64,000 bases of DNA from Vibrio tubiashii ATCC 19109 (lineage in GTDB: Bacteria; Pseudomonadota; Gammaproteobacteria; Enterobacterales; Vibrionaceae): positions 1,488,001 through 1,552,000 of the forward strand of contig NZ_CP009354.1 of NCBI RefSeq assembly GCF_000772105.1, given 5' to 3'. Below, piece after piece: positions 1 to 8,496 of this stretch. The stretch's first letter is position 1. Every line of letters begins with the position of its first letter. Made by a program: the position numbers and the translations under genes. The notes beneath the pieces were generated by a model. The model searched no databases, was not told the origin of the DNA, and saw only the letters and a list, made by a program, of their open reading frames with translations.

Positions 1-216
1 CTTGTACTCGCTCTTCAACAGTCAAATGCAGATATACTGCTTGTCTCGAACGAAGTGGGGCTAGGGGTGATTCCTCTGGGCGAAATTTCGCGTTTATTTG
101 TCGATCATGCAGGTTGGATGAACCAAGCGATTGCCAAGATTGCAGATAAGGTGACATTTGTTGCCGCAGGTTTACCGATGACGTTGAAAGAGACCAATGA
201 CTTTGATAAAAGCTGA
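1..216 (+). CDS. cobU: Adenosylcobinamide kinase / guanylyltransferase, C-terminal part (cut by window edge)
   Basis: Only the last 71 codons are present; the gene enters from the left edge. The fragment reads SNEVGLGVIP, then a segment ending in DHAGWMNQ and an ADKV segment, which is the conserved end of CobU. CobU phosphorylates adenosylcobinamide and adds GMP to it during late cobalamin assembly or salvage in the cytoplasm. The stop codon TGA shares its A with the ATG of the next gene (TGATG), so cobU and cobC are translationally coupled. The Walker A motif and active-site histidine lie outside the window and cannot be checked. Confidence 0.88.
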   Translation, partial: LVLALQQSNADILLVSNEVGLGVIPLGEISRLFVDHAGWMNQAIAKIADKVTFVAAGLPMTLKETNDFDKS

Positions 217-845
217 TGAGTGCCAACGTGACTAAAACAATCAATATCTATCTTCTTCGTCATGGAAAAACAGTCGGTGAGCCCGCACTTTATGGCCATA
301 CTGATATTGAGGTTGCACCTGAGAGACAAGCAGAAATTTGCAGCCGTTTACTCGAAGAAGGGCTCGGCTTTTCGGCTGTTCAAACTTCTCCACTCAAACG
401 TTGCAGCGACCTAGCGAAGCTTATCCATGTTCAAAAGCCTGAATTGGAACTTGTTGTTAAGTCTGATTGGAAAGAGACCTACTTTGGCGAATTAGATGGT
501 GTCCCTTTTGAACAGGCGAAGTCGTCATGGGATCTATTGGATGCATTTTGGCAAGACCCAAAACAAAACCCGTTGCCAAAGGCTGAACCGCTTGGCGACT
601 TTTACCTCAGAATTTCAGCATCTTGGGACGCATTTGCAAAAACTGTCGACAATGACACATTAATCGTCTGTCATGGCGGTACGATTAGAATGATTCTTGC
701 AAAGATACTCCAGTTAGATTGGAGCAATGCCGCTCTCTACTCGACGTTAAACATTGCTCATCAATCTTTAACTCACATACAAATTACCAAAGCAGACCAA
801 GACTACTTTCGCGTCTGCATGATAGGGAAACCGTTAATCGGATAG
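216..845 (+). CDS. cobC: Alpha-ribazole phosphatase-like histidine phosphatase
   Basis: A 209-residue member of the histidine phosphatase superfamily. The phosphohistidine motif LLRHGKT places the nucleophile at His16, and the second catalytic histidine lies in CHGG (His153). The length fits CobC, which removes the phosphate from alpha-ribazole phosphate or adenosylcobalamin phosphate. Motifs alone do not separate CobC from other phosphoglycerate-mutase-like enzymes; the one-base overlap with cobU and the nearby btuCD support the cobalamin role. The start has no clear ribosome binding site, as expected if it is reached by coupling from cobU. Confidence 0.82.
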   Translation: MSANVTKTINIYLLRHGKTVGEPALYGHTDIEVAPERQAEICSRLLEEGLGFSAVQTSPLKRCSDLAKLIHVQKPELELVVKSDWKETYFGELDGVPFEQAKSSWDLLDAFWQDPKQNPLPKAEPLGDFYLRISASWDAFAKTVDNDTLIVCHGGTIRMILAKILQLDWSNAALYSTLNIAHQSLTHIQITKADQDYFRVCMIGKPLIG

Positions 846-858
846 CTAAGGAAATAAC

Positions 859-2649
859 ATGACCGCACCTAGCTGGAATTTATCCATCGCTTATCAAAAT
901 CTTAATGACCCAAAAATCGAACAAGATATCGAATTGATCAAACAGTGTATTCAAGCTCTTGGAGCGCACGTAGACAATCGTGAATCGGTATCTGTGACAC
1001 AAAATGCCATTCAAACCAGTGAAGCAGCAGGCAAGCTACTGTCGACAATCAATACTTTTGCTCAGTGTCATGCCTCTATTGATGCGACTGACGCTCTGGC
1101 AAAAGGGTTAGTGGGCAGAGTGGCAAAACTAAGCTCTGAGCTATCTCAAGCATTTGCCCCTTACGAAGATACGCTGACCAACGCCCCAGATAACTTCATT
1201 GATGATGTTCTAAGTCATGAAAGCCCAGATGTTGCTGGTCAGGCATTTCAGATTGATTGTACTCGTAAGCTCGCTGCTACCAAGCTTAGTGTGGCTGAAG
1301 AGCAATTGCTTACTGCCATGGAAGTCGATGGGCGTGATGCTTGGGGCAGACTGTACGACAACATCACCGGGTCGTTGCAAGTCACGCTCGCAGATGGGCA
1401 AGAAAGCAAAGTCGGTTTCTCGCAAGCCGCCAGTATCTTGTATGGAACTGACTTTGAACAGCAAGAGCCAGCTTGGCGTGGTATCCAATCGGCGATGAAA
1501 GACAACCAAGAGTCATTCGCGGCAATATTAAATGCTCTGGCAGGTTGGCGACTCACTGAATACCAAAAACGTTCGACCAAACAAGACGTCCATTTCTTAG
1601 ACCCAAGTTTGCATGGTAGCCGAATTCAAGCGGCGACGCTGGACGCTATGATGTCGACTGCAAAAGACAATCGCGGAATTGGACAAAAAGCAGGGCAGTT
1701 GATGGCGCGAGTTCACGGGCTGCAACAGATGCGCCCTTGGAATCACCTTGCTGGAATGCCGAGCTTAACTGAGGCAGAACCAACGGTTTACAGTTTTGAC
1801 CAAGCGATTGAGATCATTCGAGCTGCTTTTGCGCAAGTGGATGCCGAGATGGCAGACTTTGTCGATTTAATGATTGAAAACGGTTGGATTGATGCTGAGC
1901 CAACAGAGAACCGACGTTTAGGCGCTTACTGCACCAAATTCGCTGCGACACGCACACCTCTGGTGTTTATGACTTGGGGTGGCAGTCGCTCAGATCTTCT
2001 TACACTTGCACATGAACTCGGCCATGCATTCCACAACTGGGTTATGCGCGATATGCCTCTTTGCCAGACTCGCTACCCAATGACGTTAGCAGAGACGGCG
2101 TCTATTTTTGCTGAGAACGTAGTTCGCGACTACTTGTTAGAACAAGTGGCAAATCGCGAAGAAAAGTTAGAAATGCTGTGGGAAGAGCTTTCAAGTTGTT
2201 ATGCACTAATGGTGAATATTCCAGTCCGCTTCGAGTTTGAAAAACGTTTCTATGAGCAGCGCAATGAAGGTGAACTGACCGCATCGCAGTTGTGTGAACT
2301 GATGAGTGAAACGTGGAGCGAATGGTATGGCGACTCCATGTCAGAGCCAGATCCATACTTCTGGGCAAGCAAGCTGCACTTTTCTATCTCTGAGGTGAGC
2401 TTCTATAACTATCCATACTTGTTCGGCTACTTATTTAGTATCGGCGTCTATGCCCAGCGTGAAAGCAGAGGTGAGCGCTTTTACAGCGACTACGTTAACC
2501 TGTTGCGAGACACGGGTTCTATGATGGCTGAAGAGGTGGTCGATAAGCATCTTGGGATGGATTTATCGCAAGCGGATTTCTGGCAACAGAGCATCGATCG
2601 AGTAAAAGCGAAGATTGATGAGTTTGAATTGTTGCTAGATCAAAAATAA
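859..2649 (+). CDS. M3 family oligoendopeptidase (PepF-like)
   Basis: A 596-residue cytoplasmic zinc metallopeptidase. The zinc motif HELGHAFH begins at His385, and the third ligand is probably Glu412 in AETASIFAE, the usual M3 spacing. No signal peptide is visible, so the expected role is hydrolysis of intracellular oligopeptides. It starts 13 bases after cobC, preceded by AAGGAAATAAC, a good ribosome binding site. It may be cotranscribed with cobUC, but nothing links it to cobalamin. Length and motif fit oligoendopeptidase F better than thimet oligopeptidase or Dcp, which are longer. Confidence 0.88.
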   Translation: MTAPSWNLSIAYQNLNDPKIEQDIELIKQCIQALGAHVDNRESVSVTQNAIQTSEAAGKLLSTINTFAQCHASIDATDALAKGLVGRVAKLSSELSQAFAPYEDTLTNAPDNFIDDVLSHESPDVAGQAFQIDCTRKLAATKLSVAEEQLLTAMEVDGRDAWGRLYDNITGSLQVTLADGQESKVGFSQAASILYGTDFEQQEPAWRGIQSAMKDNQESFAAILNALAGWRLTEYQKRSTKQDVHFLDPSLHGSRIQAATLDAMMSTAKDNRGIGQKAGQLMARVHGLQQMRPWNHLAGMPSLTEAEPTVYSFDQAIEIIRAAFAQVDAEMADFVDLMIENGWIDAEPTENRRLGAYCTKFAATRTPLVFMTWGGSRSDLLTLAHELGHAFHNWVMRDMPLCQTRYPMTLAETASIFAENVVRDYLLEQVANREEKLEMLWEELSSCYALMVNIPVRFEFEKRFYEQRNEGELTASQLCELMSETWSEWYGDSMSEPDPYFWASKLHFSISEVSFYNYPYLFGYLFSIGVYAQRESRGERFYSDYVNLLRDTGSMMAEEVVDKHLGMDLSQADFWQQSIDRVKAKIDEFELLLDQK

Positions 2650-2674
2650 ACAGCTTAAAATCATGATATTATCA

Positions 2675-2700
2675 ATTAGCCGGGCGGAAGCTCGGCTAAT
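2675..2700 (+). terminator. Probable intrinsic terminator after the M3 peptidase gene
   Basis: ATTAGCCGGGC pairs with GCTCGGCTAAT around a GGAA loop, an 11-base-pair stem with one G-T pair, starting 26 bases after the stop codon. The sequence after it (TTGTAC) has only a short T run, so termination may be partial. Confidence 0.55.
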
Positions 2701-2852
2701 TTGTACAGCGAGAGCCTTCTTTTCCTCCCCTTAGTGAGGAATTTGATAAATTACGATGAGGCACAGGATTTGTGTCAATAAGTGGGATCGCTCCTACATA
2801 ATTTGTCTGAACAATTCATTAACATACCCGCTGTGCAATAAAGGAGTAGCGC

Positions 2853-3881
2853 ATGACGAAAACCCTCTTTCGCCAATCTTTTCTTTTTGACAGCTTAGAC
2901 TTAGAACAAGAGATGCCAGCAAATGAGATGACAGTTGCTGGTGGAGTTGTCTTTAAATTACATCAACGTGGTGTGCTGGAGGTGATTCCAGCGAATCTTT
3001 CTGAAGAGAGTAAGCACATCATTATTTCGTGTGGTATTCATGGCGATGAAACCGCACCGATGGAAATTGTCGATAAAATCATTACAGACATTCAAACTGG
3101 TTTTCAGCCCGTTACTGAACGGCTGCTGTTTATCAACGCTCACCCAGAAGCGACTAATGCTCATACACGATTTATCGAAATGAATCTAAATCGTCTATTT
3201 GATGATAAAGAGTATGAACCATCAAAAGAGCTTGAAATCGCGAAGGAGCTTAAGCGAGTAGTCACCGAGTTTTATCAAGATACGCCGCAAGATAAACGTT
3301 GGCACTTGGACTTACATTGTGCGATTCGTTTATCGAAGCATTACTCATTTGTCGTTAGTCCTAAAGTTCGCCACCCAGTTCGTAGCGAAGCCTTGATGGA
3401 GTTTGTCTCTAGTGCGCATTTAGAAGCAGTGATGTTCTCTAACGCGCCTTCAAGTACCTTTAGTTGGTTCAGTGCTGAGAACTTTGGTGCTCAAGCTCTG
3501 ACGGTGGAACTAGGTCGAGTGGCTAAAATTGGCGAAAATGAGTTAGATAAACTCGTCGCGTTTGATTTAGCGTTACGCGACCTCGTCTCAAGCAGCGAAT
3601 CTGAGCATTTGCCACGTAAACCGATCATGTATCGTGTCAGCCGCACTATCGTGCGAATTCATGATGATTTTGATTTCCTCTTTGACGATAACGTCGAAAA
3701 CTTTACCGCATTTAAGCATGGCGAAGTGTTTGGTCATGATGGGGATAAACCATTAATGGCGAAAAATGAAGGAGAGGCGATTGTCTTTCCAAACCGACAT
3801 GTTGCAATTGGTCAACGTGCCGCATTGATGGTCTGTCCGGTGAAAACTCGCTATGAAGAAGGGCAGATAGTATACGACTAA
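2853..3881 (+). CDS. astE: Succinylglutamate desuccinylase
   Basis: A 342-residue zinc carboxypeptidase-like hydrolase (M14/AstE-AspA superfamily). Zinc ligands are seen in HGDET (His63, Glu66) and in HLDLHCA (His155). AstE performs the last step of the arginine succinyltransferase pathway, splitting N-succinylglutamate into succinate and glutamate in the cytoplasm. The other ast genes are not in this window, and the gene has its own promoter region of about 200 bases and its own terminator. AAAGGAG lies just upstream of the ATG. I looked for an obvious ArgR box upstream and did not find a convincing one. Confidence 0.92.
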   Translation: MTKTLFRQSFLFDSLDLEQEMPANEMTVAGGVVFKLHQRGVLEVIPANLSEESKHIIISCGIHGDETAPMEIVDKIITDIQTGFQPVTERLLFINAHPEATNAHTRFIEMNLNRLFDDKEYEPSKELEIAKELKRVVTEFYQDTPQDKRWHLDLHCAIRLSKHYSFVVSPKVRHPVRSEALMEFVSSAHLEAVMFSNAPSSTFSWFSAENFGAQALTVELGRVAKIGENELDKLVAFDLALRDLVSSSESEHLPRKPIMYRVSRTIVRIHDDFDFLFDDNVENFTAFKHGEVFGHDGDKPLMAKNEGEAIVFPNRHVAIGQRAALMVCPVKTRYEEGQIVYD

Positions 3882-3913
3882 TCAACTATTATGTTTGATG
3901 TGCTTTCTATTTT

Positions 3914-3948
3914 AATGGCTTAACGGTATCGTTAAGCCATTATTTTTT
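3914..3948 (+). terminator. Intrinsic terminator of astE
   Basis: A perfect 12-base-pair stem (AATGGCTTAACG / CGTTAAGCCATT) with a GTAT loop, followed by six T residues. It lies 33 bases after the astE stop and separates astE from btuC. Confidence 0.88.
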
Positions 3949-3976
3949 AGGGTTTACCCGGCTATTTAGCGACAAC

Positions 3977-4972
3977 ATGGAATTTACTCAGCTCTTGGAT
4001 CGTAGGCGTCAAAGGTGGATGCGCTTTGGCCTACTGTTTATCGTTTCTTTATTACTCATCAGCAGCTTGTATTTGGTTGTTGGCGAGGTGTTCATTTCTC
4101 CCTTTCAAGAGCTCTCTTCTCTTCAGGAGCAATTAATTCTTCAGCTTCGTCTACCGAGGTTGTTTGCCGCAATTGCTGTGGGTGCGGCTTTGGCCGTTTC
4201 TGGGGCAGTACTTCAAGTATTATTGGGCAATGTGCTTGCCGAACCAGGCGTGTTAGGTATCTCCGGTGGCGCCAGTGTGCTTATGGTGTTGGTGCTGTTC
4301 TTTATCCCCGCCTTGGCTACTCCAGTTGGCTTTATGCTTGCTGCCGTTGTGGGGGCGTTAGCGTTTACGCTGCTTTTAGTCTTTGTAGCCAAGAGTATGC
4401 GTTTAACCACAACACGACTTCTTCTGGTTGGCGTAGCATTAGGCATACTTTCTGGCGCAGTGGTCACATGGGCATTTTATTTCAGTGATGATCTCAGTCT
4501 GCGCCAGCTCATGTATTGGCTAATGGGCAGTATCGGCGCTGCGAGTTGGTATCACCACGTGCTAACGCTGATTTTAGTTCCTGTACTTGTCTGGCTGTGT
4601 TGTAAAGGCACACTGTTAGATAAGCTAATGATGGGAGAACAGCATGCTAAGCAACTTGGCATTGATGTCGATGAAGCGCGTTGGAAGCTGATTTTCGCTG
4701 TGTCTATCTTAGTCGGCGGAGCGGTAGCACTGGGCGGAGTCATCGGCTTTGTTGGTCTGGTTGTCCCTCATCTACTTAGGCTCGCATTTGGCAGTGAAAA
4801 CCGTTATCTGTTGCCTATTTCTGCCCTAGCAGGGGCAACCTTGGTGGTGTTTGCCGACCTTATTGCCCGAACGGCGCTCAACTCTGCCGAGTTACCATTA
4901 GGGGTCGTGACAACGTCAATAGGTGCCCCTATCTTTATTTGGATGCTGGTAAGTAATCATGATTCACGTTAA
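3977..4972 (+). CDS. btuC: Vitamin B12 ABC transporter permease
   Basis: 331 residues, very hydrophobic, with about ten membrane segments, as in the FecCD/BtuC permease family. The conserved stretch [16 protein letters not shown], the following SGAVLQ and [14 protein letters not shown] match BtuC closely. It forms the inner-membrane channel for cobalamin with BtuD as ATPase. Its last 14 bases overlap btuD, so the two are cotranscribed. No BtuF gene is adjacent. The ATG lacks a strong ribosome binding site, and only 28 bases separate it from the astE terminator tail, so the btuCD promoter may overlap the astE end. Confidence 0.92.
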   Translation: MEFTQLLDRRRQRWMRFGLLFIVSLLLISSLYLVVGEVFISPFQELSSLQEQLILQLRLPRLFAAIAVGAALAVSGAVLQVLLGNVLAEPGVLGISGGASVLMVLVLFFIPALATPVGFMLAAVVGALAFTLLLVFVAKSMRLTTTRLLLVGVALGILSGAVVTWAFYFSDDLSLRQLMYWLMGSIGAASWYHHVLTLILVPVLVWLCCKGTLLDKLMMGEQHAKQLGIDVDEARWKLIFAVSILVGGAVALGGVIGFVGLVVPHLLRLAFGSENRYLLPISALAGATLVVFADLIARTALNSAELPLGVVTTSIGAPIFIWMLVSNHDSR

Positions 4973-5714
4973 TAGCCTTTCTGTTGGTTCGCGACTGCTA
5001 CCACTGTCCTTTGAGGTGATGCCGGGAGAGATCCTACATGTGATCGGCCCTAACGGTAGTGGTAAAAGCACTTTGCTTTCTGCCGTCGCGGGGTTATTGG
5101 ATTTTGAAGGCGAGGCGAAGATCTTCGACCAAAAGGTAAAAGGAGCCTCTATTGAAGCCTTATCAAGCACTCGGGCATTTTTGGCGCAAAGTGACCGACC
5201 TGCATTCAACCTTGATGTGGTGCATTACCTATCTTTGTCGTTACCAGCGCTAGTATCGTCTGATTCTTGTCAGTTAACAGCTGTGATTGAAGAGCTTGCG
5301 ACTTTATTAGAGATTGATGACAAGCTAAATAGATCGATACATCATTTGTCTGGTGGTGAATGGCAAAGAGTCAGGCTTTGTGCGATCTGTTTGCAGATCT
5401 GGCCAACATTAAACCCCCACGCAAAATTACTGATTCTCGACGAGCCCGCCGCCCCCCTCGATATTGGTCAAGAAACGCTTCTGTATAAACTGATACAGCG
5501 TGTCGCAGAAATGGGTATTACTGTGCTTATGTCTAATCACGATCTCAATCGTACACTTAAGTATGCGGATAAAGCACTGTTGTTGGAGAAAGGGGTGCTG
5601 CAAAATGTTGGCGCGGTAGATGAGGTGTTATCTGTCTCTGAGTTGTCGCGAGTATTTAGAACTGAGGTCAAGCGTGTAGTTGTCGAAGGTTCTCCCATCC
5701 TTTTGTTTGATTAA
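4959..5714 (+). CDS. btuD: Vitamin B12 ABC transporter ATPase
   Basis: A 251-residue ABC ATPase with all key motifs: Walker [10 protein letters not shown] (residues 30-38), signature LSGGE (130-134), Walker B LLILDEP (Asp161, catalytic Glu162) and a switch histidine in MSNHDLN. It powers cobalamin import through BtuC. It overlaps the end of btuC by 14 bases in another frame, a typical coupled arrangement. There is no strong terminator directly behind it; the first good one is about 275 bases downstream at 5989-6026, behind the candidate small RNA. Confidence 0.92.
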   Translation: MIHVNSLSVGSRLLPLSFEVMPGEILHVIGPNGSGKSTLLSAVAGLLDFEGEAKIFDQKVKGASIEALSSTRAFLAQSDRPAFNLDVVHYLSLSLPALVSSDSCQLTAVIEELATLLEIDDKLNRSIHHLSGGEWQRVRLCAICLQIWPTLNPHAKLLILDEPAAPLDIGQETLLYKLIQRVAEMGITVLMSNHDLNRTLKYADKALLLEKGVLQNVGAVDEVLSVSELSRVFRTEVKRVVVEGSPILLFD

Positions 5715-5792
5715 GCTTTTAAGATCAACTGCTTTTAGTTACCACTAAAGGGTTATCTTTGGTGCGCCTTGCACTTAAATCGATCGTGTCTA

Positions 5793-5805
5793 CACGCAGT
5801 GCGTG
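5793..5805. promoter_or_regulatory. Short perfect palindrome upstream of the sigma-54 promoter
   Basis: CACGCAGTGCGTG is a 6+1+6 inverted repeat centred about 61 bases upstream of the GG element of the sigma-54 promoter. This is a reasonable position for an activator (enhancer-binding protein) site. It does not match the NtrC, LuxO or GlrR consensus sites I know. The role is inferred from position only. Confidence 0.35.
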
Positions 5806-5857
5806 ACGGTGGATTTTTAATTGTGTTTAAAATCAAAGAGTTAAGGTTTTTACAAAA

Positions 5858-5874
5858 TTGGCACACTATTGGCA
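5858..5874 (+). promoter_or_regulatory. Sigma-54 (RpoN) type promoter, -24/-12
   Basis: TTGGCACACTATTGGCA contains GG (5860-5861) and GC (5872-5873) at the invariant 10-base gap of sigma-54 promoters. It matches TGGCAC-N5-TTGCA at all but one base (TGGCA instead of TTGCA). The predicted start of transcription is near 5885. No protein-coding gene follows on this strand, so the transcript would be non-coding. Confidence 0.7.
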
Positions 5875-5884
5875 ACACTAAGAA

Positions 5885-6026
5885 CGATACATTCTCGTTC
5901 TTGTTAGGCGGATTCAAGCGGAAGTAAGTGACTGTAGGTGGGAACTTATCTGAAGTTTGATGAAGCCATGTTTTGACTATGGCAGCTTACGCCACCTAAG
6001 GGGTTACCCAAGGGTGGCGTCTTTTT
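5885..6026 (+). ncRNA. Candidate sigma-54-dependent small RNA (about 142 nt)
   Basis: The stretch lies between a good sigma-54 promoter and a strong intrinsic terminator on the same strand, and holds no credible reading frame. Visible stems are GTAAGT/ACTTAT (5924-5929 with 5944-5949), GCCAT/ATGGC (5965-5969 with 5979-5983) and the terminator stem. An 8-base inverted repeat (AAGAACGA/TCGTTCTT, 5880-5902) straddles the predicted start. I do not recognise the sequence as Qrr, Spot 42, RyhB, CsrB or GlmZ. The exact 5' end and the existence of the transcript are inferred. Confidence 0.55.
5989..6026 (+). terminator. Intrinsic terminator of the candidate small RNA
   Basis: ACGCCACCT pairs with GGGTGGCGT (9 pairs, last one G-T), followed by CTTTTTAT. 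The T run is on the plus strand only, so it serves a plus-strand transcript and not the minus-strand gene that ends at 6029. Confidence 0.8.
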
Positions 6027-6028
6027 AT

Positions 6029-6610
6029 CTATTTAGTCAGTGGTGCTAAATCCGCAGGGCGGTAGTAAACAGATTTCAGTACTTTGCCTTGGCGAATTGT
6101 CTTGCCTTCTGAAACAAAGTCTTCAGCACATTTTGCGATGATGTAATCACCTTTTTGTACCGCCATCAGCTTGATGCCTTGTTCTGCATAATGCGCTTCG
6201 GTTTCCGCGTACTCTTTTTCGTTGCGGCATACTTTACTCATATTACTTGAATGCACTTCATCCCAACATGGTAAGAACTCGATTCCACGGTTTACAGCAA
6301 CATTAAGCAGTAAGTCGATGAGGTAGTTGATCGCAAGGTTATCTGCAATCTTATCGTGGCCTAGGTGCACCAAACGTCCCATCAAAACATAAACGCTGTC
6401 GATAATCGCGTCCGCTTGTTCTGTTTTATTATCCGCTTCTGCGAGTTCTGTTAGCTCTTCGATAGCCAGAGAAGTATGCAGCGTGTCTGCTTTATCGTCT
6501 AAACTTTCAGGAGAAGCTACAGGTAAATCGAAAGTACTACGAAACTCAGAAATGTCGCGGTAAAGGTGATCAAAAATATCGTTGGTCAGTTTTGAAAGGT
6601 GCATATCCAT
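6029..6610 (-). CDS. MazG/HisE-like nucleoside triphosphate pyrophosphohydrolase
   Basis: 193 residues. The segment EELTELAEADNKTEQADA, then DSVYVLMG, carries the EExxE and later ExxD-type acidic residues of all-alpha NTP pyrophosphatases (MazG / PRA-PH superfamily), which bind magnesium and split a nucleotide to monophosphate and pyrophosphate. A C-terminal extension of about 80 residues (from WDEVHSSNMSKV onward) resembles the phage and bacterial PRA-PH proteins that act on modified nucleotides or dNTPs. The substrate cannot be read from the sequence. The gene stands alone, convergent with the candidate small RNA and divergent from the diguanylate cyclase gene. Confidence 0.72.
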   Translation of the reverse strand: MDMHLSKLTNDIFDHLYRDISEFRSTFDLPVASPESLDDKADTLHTSLAIEELTELAEADNKTEQADAIIDSVYVLMGRLVHLGHDKIADNLAINYLIDLLLNVAVNRGIEFLPCWDEVHSSNMSKVCRNEKEYAETEAHYAEQGIKLMAVQKGDYIIAKCAEDFVSEGKTIRQGKVLKSVYYRPADLAPLTK

Positions 6611-6788
6611 TAATCCGGATGTCTTTAAGATTGAGCAATACTACCAAAGCCGCTTAGCTCTCGCCATGTAGCGATAGAAATTAATGGGCTGAACGGCAAA
6701 TATTTGCTCAGCAAAATGAGAAAACAGTTGCATTCAATATTTCGCTAACTCTATCTTAAATAATAAGATTCTTTATTGGTGGAAAGTT

Positions 6789-7874
6789 ATGGTCGCAGAG
6801 AGTGAAAGTGAGAAGGTGATACGTAGTTTGTATCAGATCACCAATGACTATCAGAAAGGGTTTGATATTCAGGTCAGCCAACTGATTATGATGGGGTTAG
6901 AGCGCTTCGACCTTGATATCGGGATTTTGTCTCACATCGAAGGCAACAAATATACCGTGCTTCACTGTGTAACTCCCGAAGGCGTAGAGCTAGCGGTGGG
7001 TGACACTTTTGAATACGACCATACCTATTGTCAAATTACCTGCAGTTCATACGGCCCCGTCATGATTGAAAATATGGGCGAAAACGATAAGTATGCGACG
7101 CACCCTGCCTATCAAGCTTTTGGTTTAGAATCCTATATTGGCGTACCGATTTTCATTGATGACGAGATTTTTGGCACGCTTAACTTCTCCTCTGCAATTC
7201 CGTATCCGCGTAAATTTAAAGATATTGATGTAGATGCGCTTAAGCTGATGGCGTCTTGGATCGAAGTAGAGCTGATTCGCAGGAAACAGGAAGAGCGTTT
7301 GCAGCAGCTGAATGCGCGTTTAGAGTATCAAGCTTATCACGATGCCCTAACGGGGGTTGCCAATCGTCGTAGTATGTTCAAAACCGTCCACCTAGACATC
7401 GAAAGAATGAAACGTGCGGGTGGCAAGGGAACACTAGCGGTAATCGATATCGACCACTTTAAGCGTGTTAACGATACCCACGGGCATCAAGTTGGTGATA
7501 ATGTTCTGAAAAAAGTGGCGACAGCAATTAAAGCCCAGTTAGTAGAAAGTGATTTCATTGCGCGCTTTGGTGGCGAAGAGTTTGTTGTTTGGCTTCCAGA
7601 GCGAGAAGTTGAAGTTAGGCGTGAGTTTGTTGAGAAGATTCGAACCTGTGTCAACAGTATAGAAGTTGATGATAAGCCGATTACTGTTTCAATAGGTTCG
7701 TGCGAGTTTGATTTTGCTAATTTACAAAGTGATCAATGTGACAAAGCCACGTTGGATGAAATCATTCATGTCGCGGATGATAACCTTTATGCCGCAAAAG
7801 AAGCAGGCCGTAATAACTGTGTCCACTCGAGTTGGTGTGATTCCAGTGCCGCTCACAGTGAGGTACTCAAATAG
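6789..7874 (+). CDS. GAF-GGDEF diguanylate cyclase
   Basis: 361 residues without membrane segments. A GAF domain covers roughly residues 15-165 and a GGDEF domain 190-345. The active site is GGEEF (Gly261-Phe265), a catalytically competent form, preceded by DALTGVANRR. The usual product-inhibition site RxxD, five residues before GGEEF, reads VESD here, so the allosteric arginine is missing. It should make cyclic di-GMP in the cytoplasm under control of a ligand or redox signal bound by GAF. GGTGGAAAG lies eight bases before the ATG. Monocistronic, ending in a strong terminator. Confidence 0.9.
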   Translation: MVAESESEKVIRSLYQITNDYQKGFDIQVSQLIMMGLERFDLDIGILSHIEGNKYTVLHCVTPEGVELAVGDTFEYDHTYCQITCSSYGPVMIENMGENDKYATHPAYQAFGLESYIGVPIFIDDEIFGTLNFSSAIPYPRKFKDIDVDALKLMASWIEVELIRRKQEERLQQLNARLEYQAYHDALTGVANRRSMFKTVHLDIERMKRAGGKGTLAVIDIDHFKRVNDTHGHQVGDNVLKKVATAIKAQLVESDFIARFGGEEFVVWLPEREVEVRREFVEKIRTCVNSIEVDDKPITVSIGSCEFDFANLQSDQCDKATLDEIIHVADDNLYAAKEAGRNNCVHSSWCDSSAAHSEVLK

Positions 7875-7885
7875 GACACGAAAAG

Positions 7886-7910
7886 AAAAAGCGCCCGAGT
7901 GGCGCTTTTT
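7886..7910. terminator. Bidirectional intrinsic terminator
   Basis: A perfect 10-base-pair stem (AAAAAGCGCC / GGCGCTTTTT) with loop CGAGT between two convergent genes. A-run and T-run flanks are symmetrical, so it can stop the cyclase transcript from the left and the MFS-DUF1415 transcript from the right. Confidence 0.9.
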
Positions 7911-7923
7911 AGTATGAGGCTGT

Positions 7924-8496
7924 TTAGCTAAACAAATAGGGGAACAGTTTTCTACGCTCATCATTAGTGAGTGACTCCACTCGGGCAATATTGGTATCTG
8001 GTATCGCCTCTGGGTTAGGGTAGTGCTTGAGGACTTTTTCCATACTCTCTTCACGTATAAGGTGAAACACCGGGTACGGTGAGCGATTGGTGAGGTTCTC
8101 ATCATCTTCTGGTTCAGCACCGCCAAAACAGTAATCAGGGTGGAAAGTCGCCAACTGAAAAATACCTTCCCACTCTTGCTGTCGGATGAGTGCTTCAACC
8201 CAGTCAATAAACAAGTTGTAGTCGTAAAAGTCGCTCAACATATTGGGAACGGCAACAAGCGTCGTTTCTAGTTCTGCAGGCTCGGTTGCGTCTAGCTCCA
8301 TCAGCTGGGCGAGGATATCTTCAAGTAACGCTTCTTCTTTGGTCGCTTCACTAACAAAGATTTTGATCTGCTTATTACGTTGTGGTTTTGCGGCAAAAGG
8401 GCATAGGTTAAGACCAATTACGACATCATCGAGCCATTGATTAACGGCGATTTTCACTTCTTCGACATCGGTTTGGATTGAGCTATTGGTGGTCAT
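7924..8496 (-). CDS. DUF1415 family protein
   Basis: 190 residues. The segments NQWLDDVVIGLNLCPFA, LVAVPNM and FHPDYCFGG are the conserved parts of DUF1415, a small soluble family of unknown function common in gammaproteobacteria. The conserved Cys in LCPFA and the His/Cys of FHPDYCF could bind metal or form an active site, which is a guess. The ATG overlaps the stop of the MFS gene upstream in the ATGA arrangement, so the two genes form an operon. Confidence 0.8.
   Translation of the reverse strand: MTTNSSIQTDVEEVKIAVNQWLDDVVIGLNLCPFAAKPQRNKQIKIFVSEATKEEALLEDILAQLMELDATEPAELETTLVAVPNMLSDFYDYNLFIDWVEALIRQQEWEGIFQLATFHPDYCFGGAEPEDDENLTNRSPYPVFHLIREESMEKVLKHYPNPEAIPDTNIARVESLTNDERRKLFPYLFS

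Noticed and set aside
3882..3976. Cobalamin riboswitch before btuC
   Set aside because: Only 95 bases separate astE and btuC, a third of them the astE terminator. No B12-box-like sequence or room for the roughly 200-base riboswitch.
4015..4488. 157-codon frame inside btuC
   Set aside because: Out-of-frame shadow of btuC with high Cys/Arg/Ser content.
5885..6026. Qrr, CsrB or GlmZ identity for the candidate small RNA
   Set aside because: It lacks the conserved Qrr core, does not show the many GGA hairpin loops of CsrB, and no GlrR-type TGTC-N10-GACA sites precede it. Kept as unnamed.
7722..8207. 161-codon open frame on the minus strand spanning the terminator at 7886-7910
   Set aside because: It runs through a strong bidirectional terminator and overlaps DUF1415 and the cyclase gene, both well supported.
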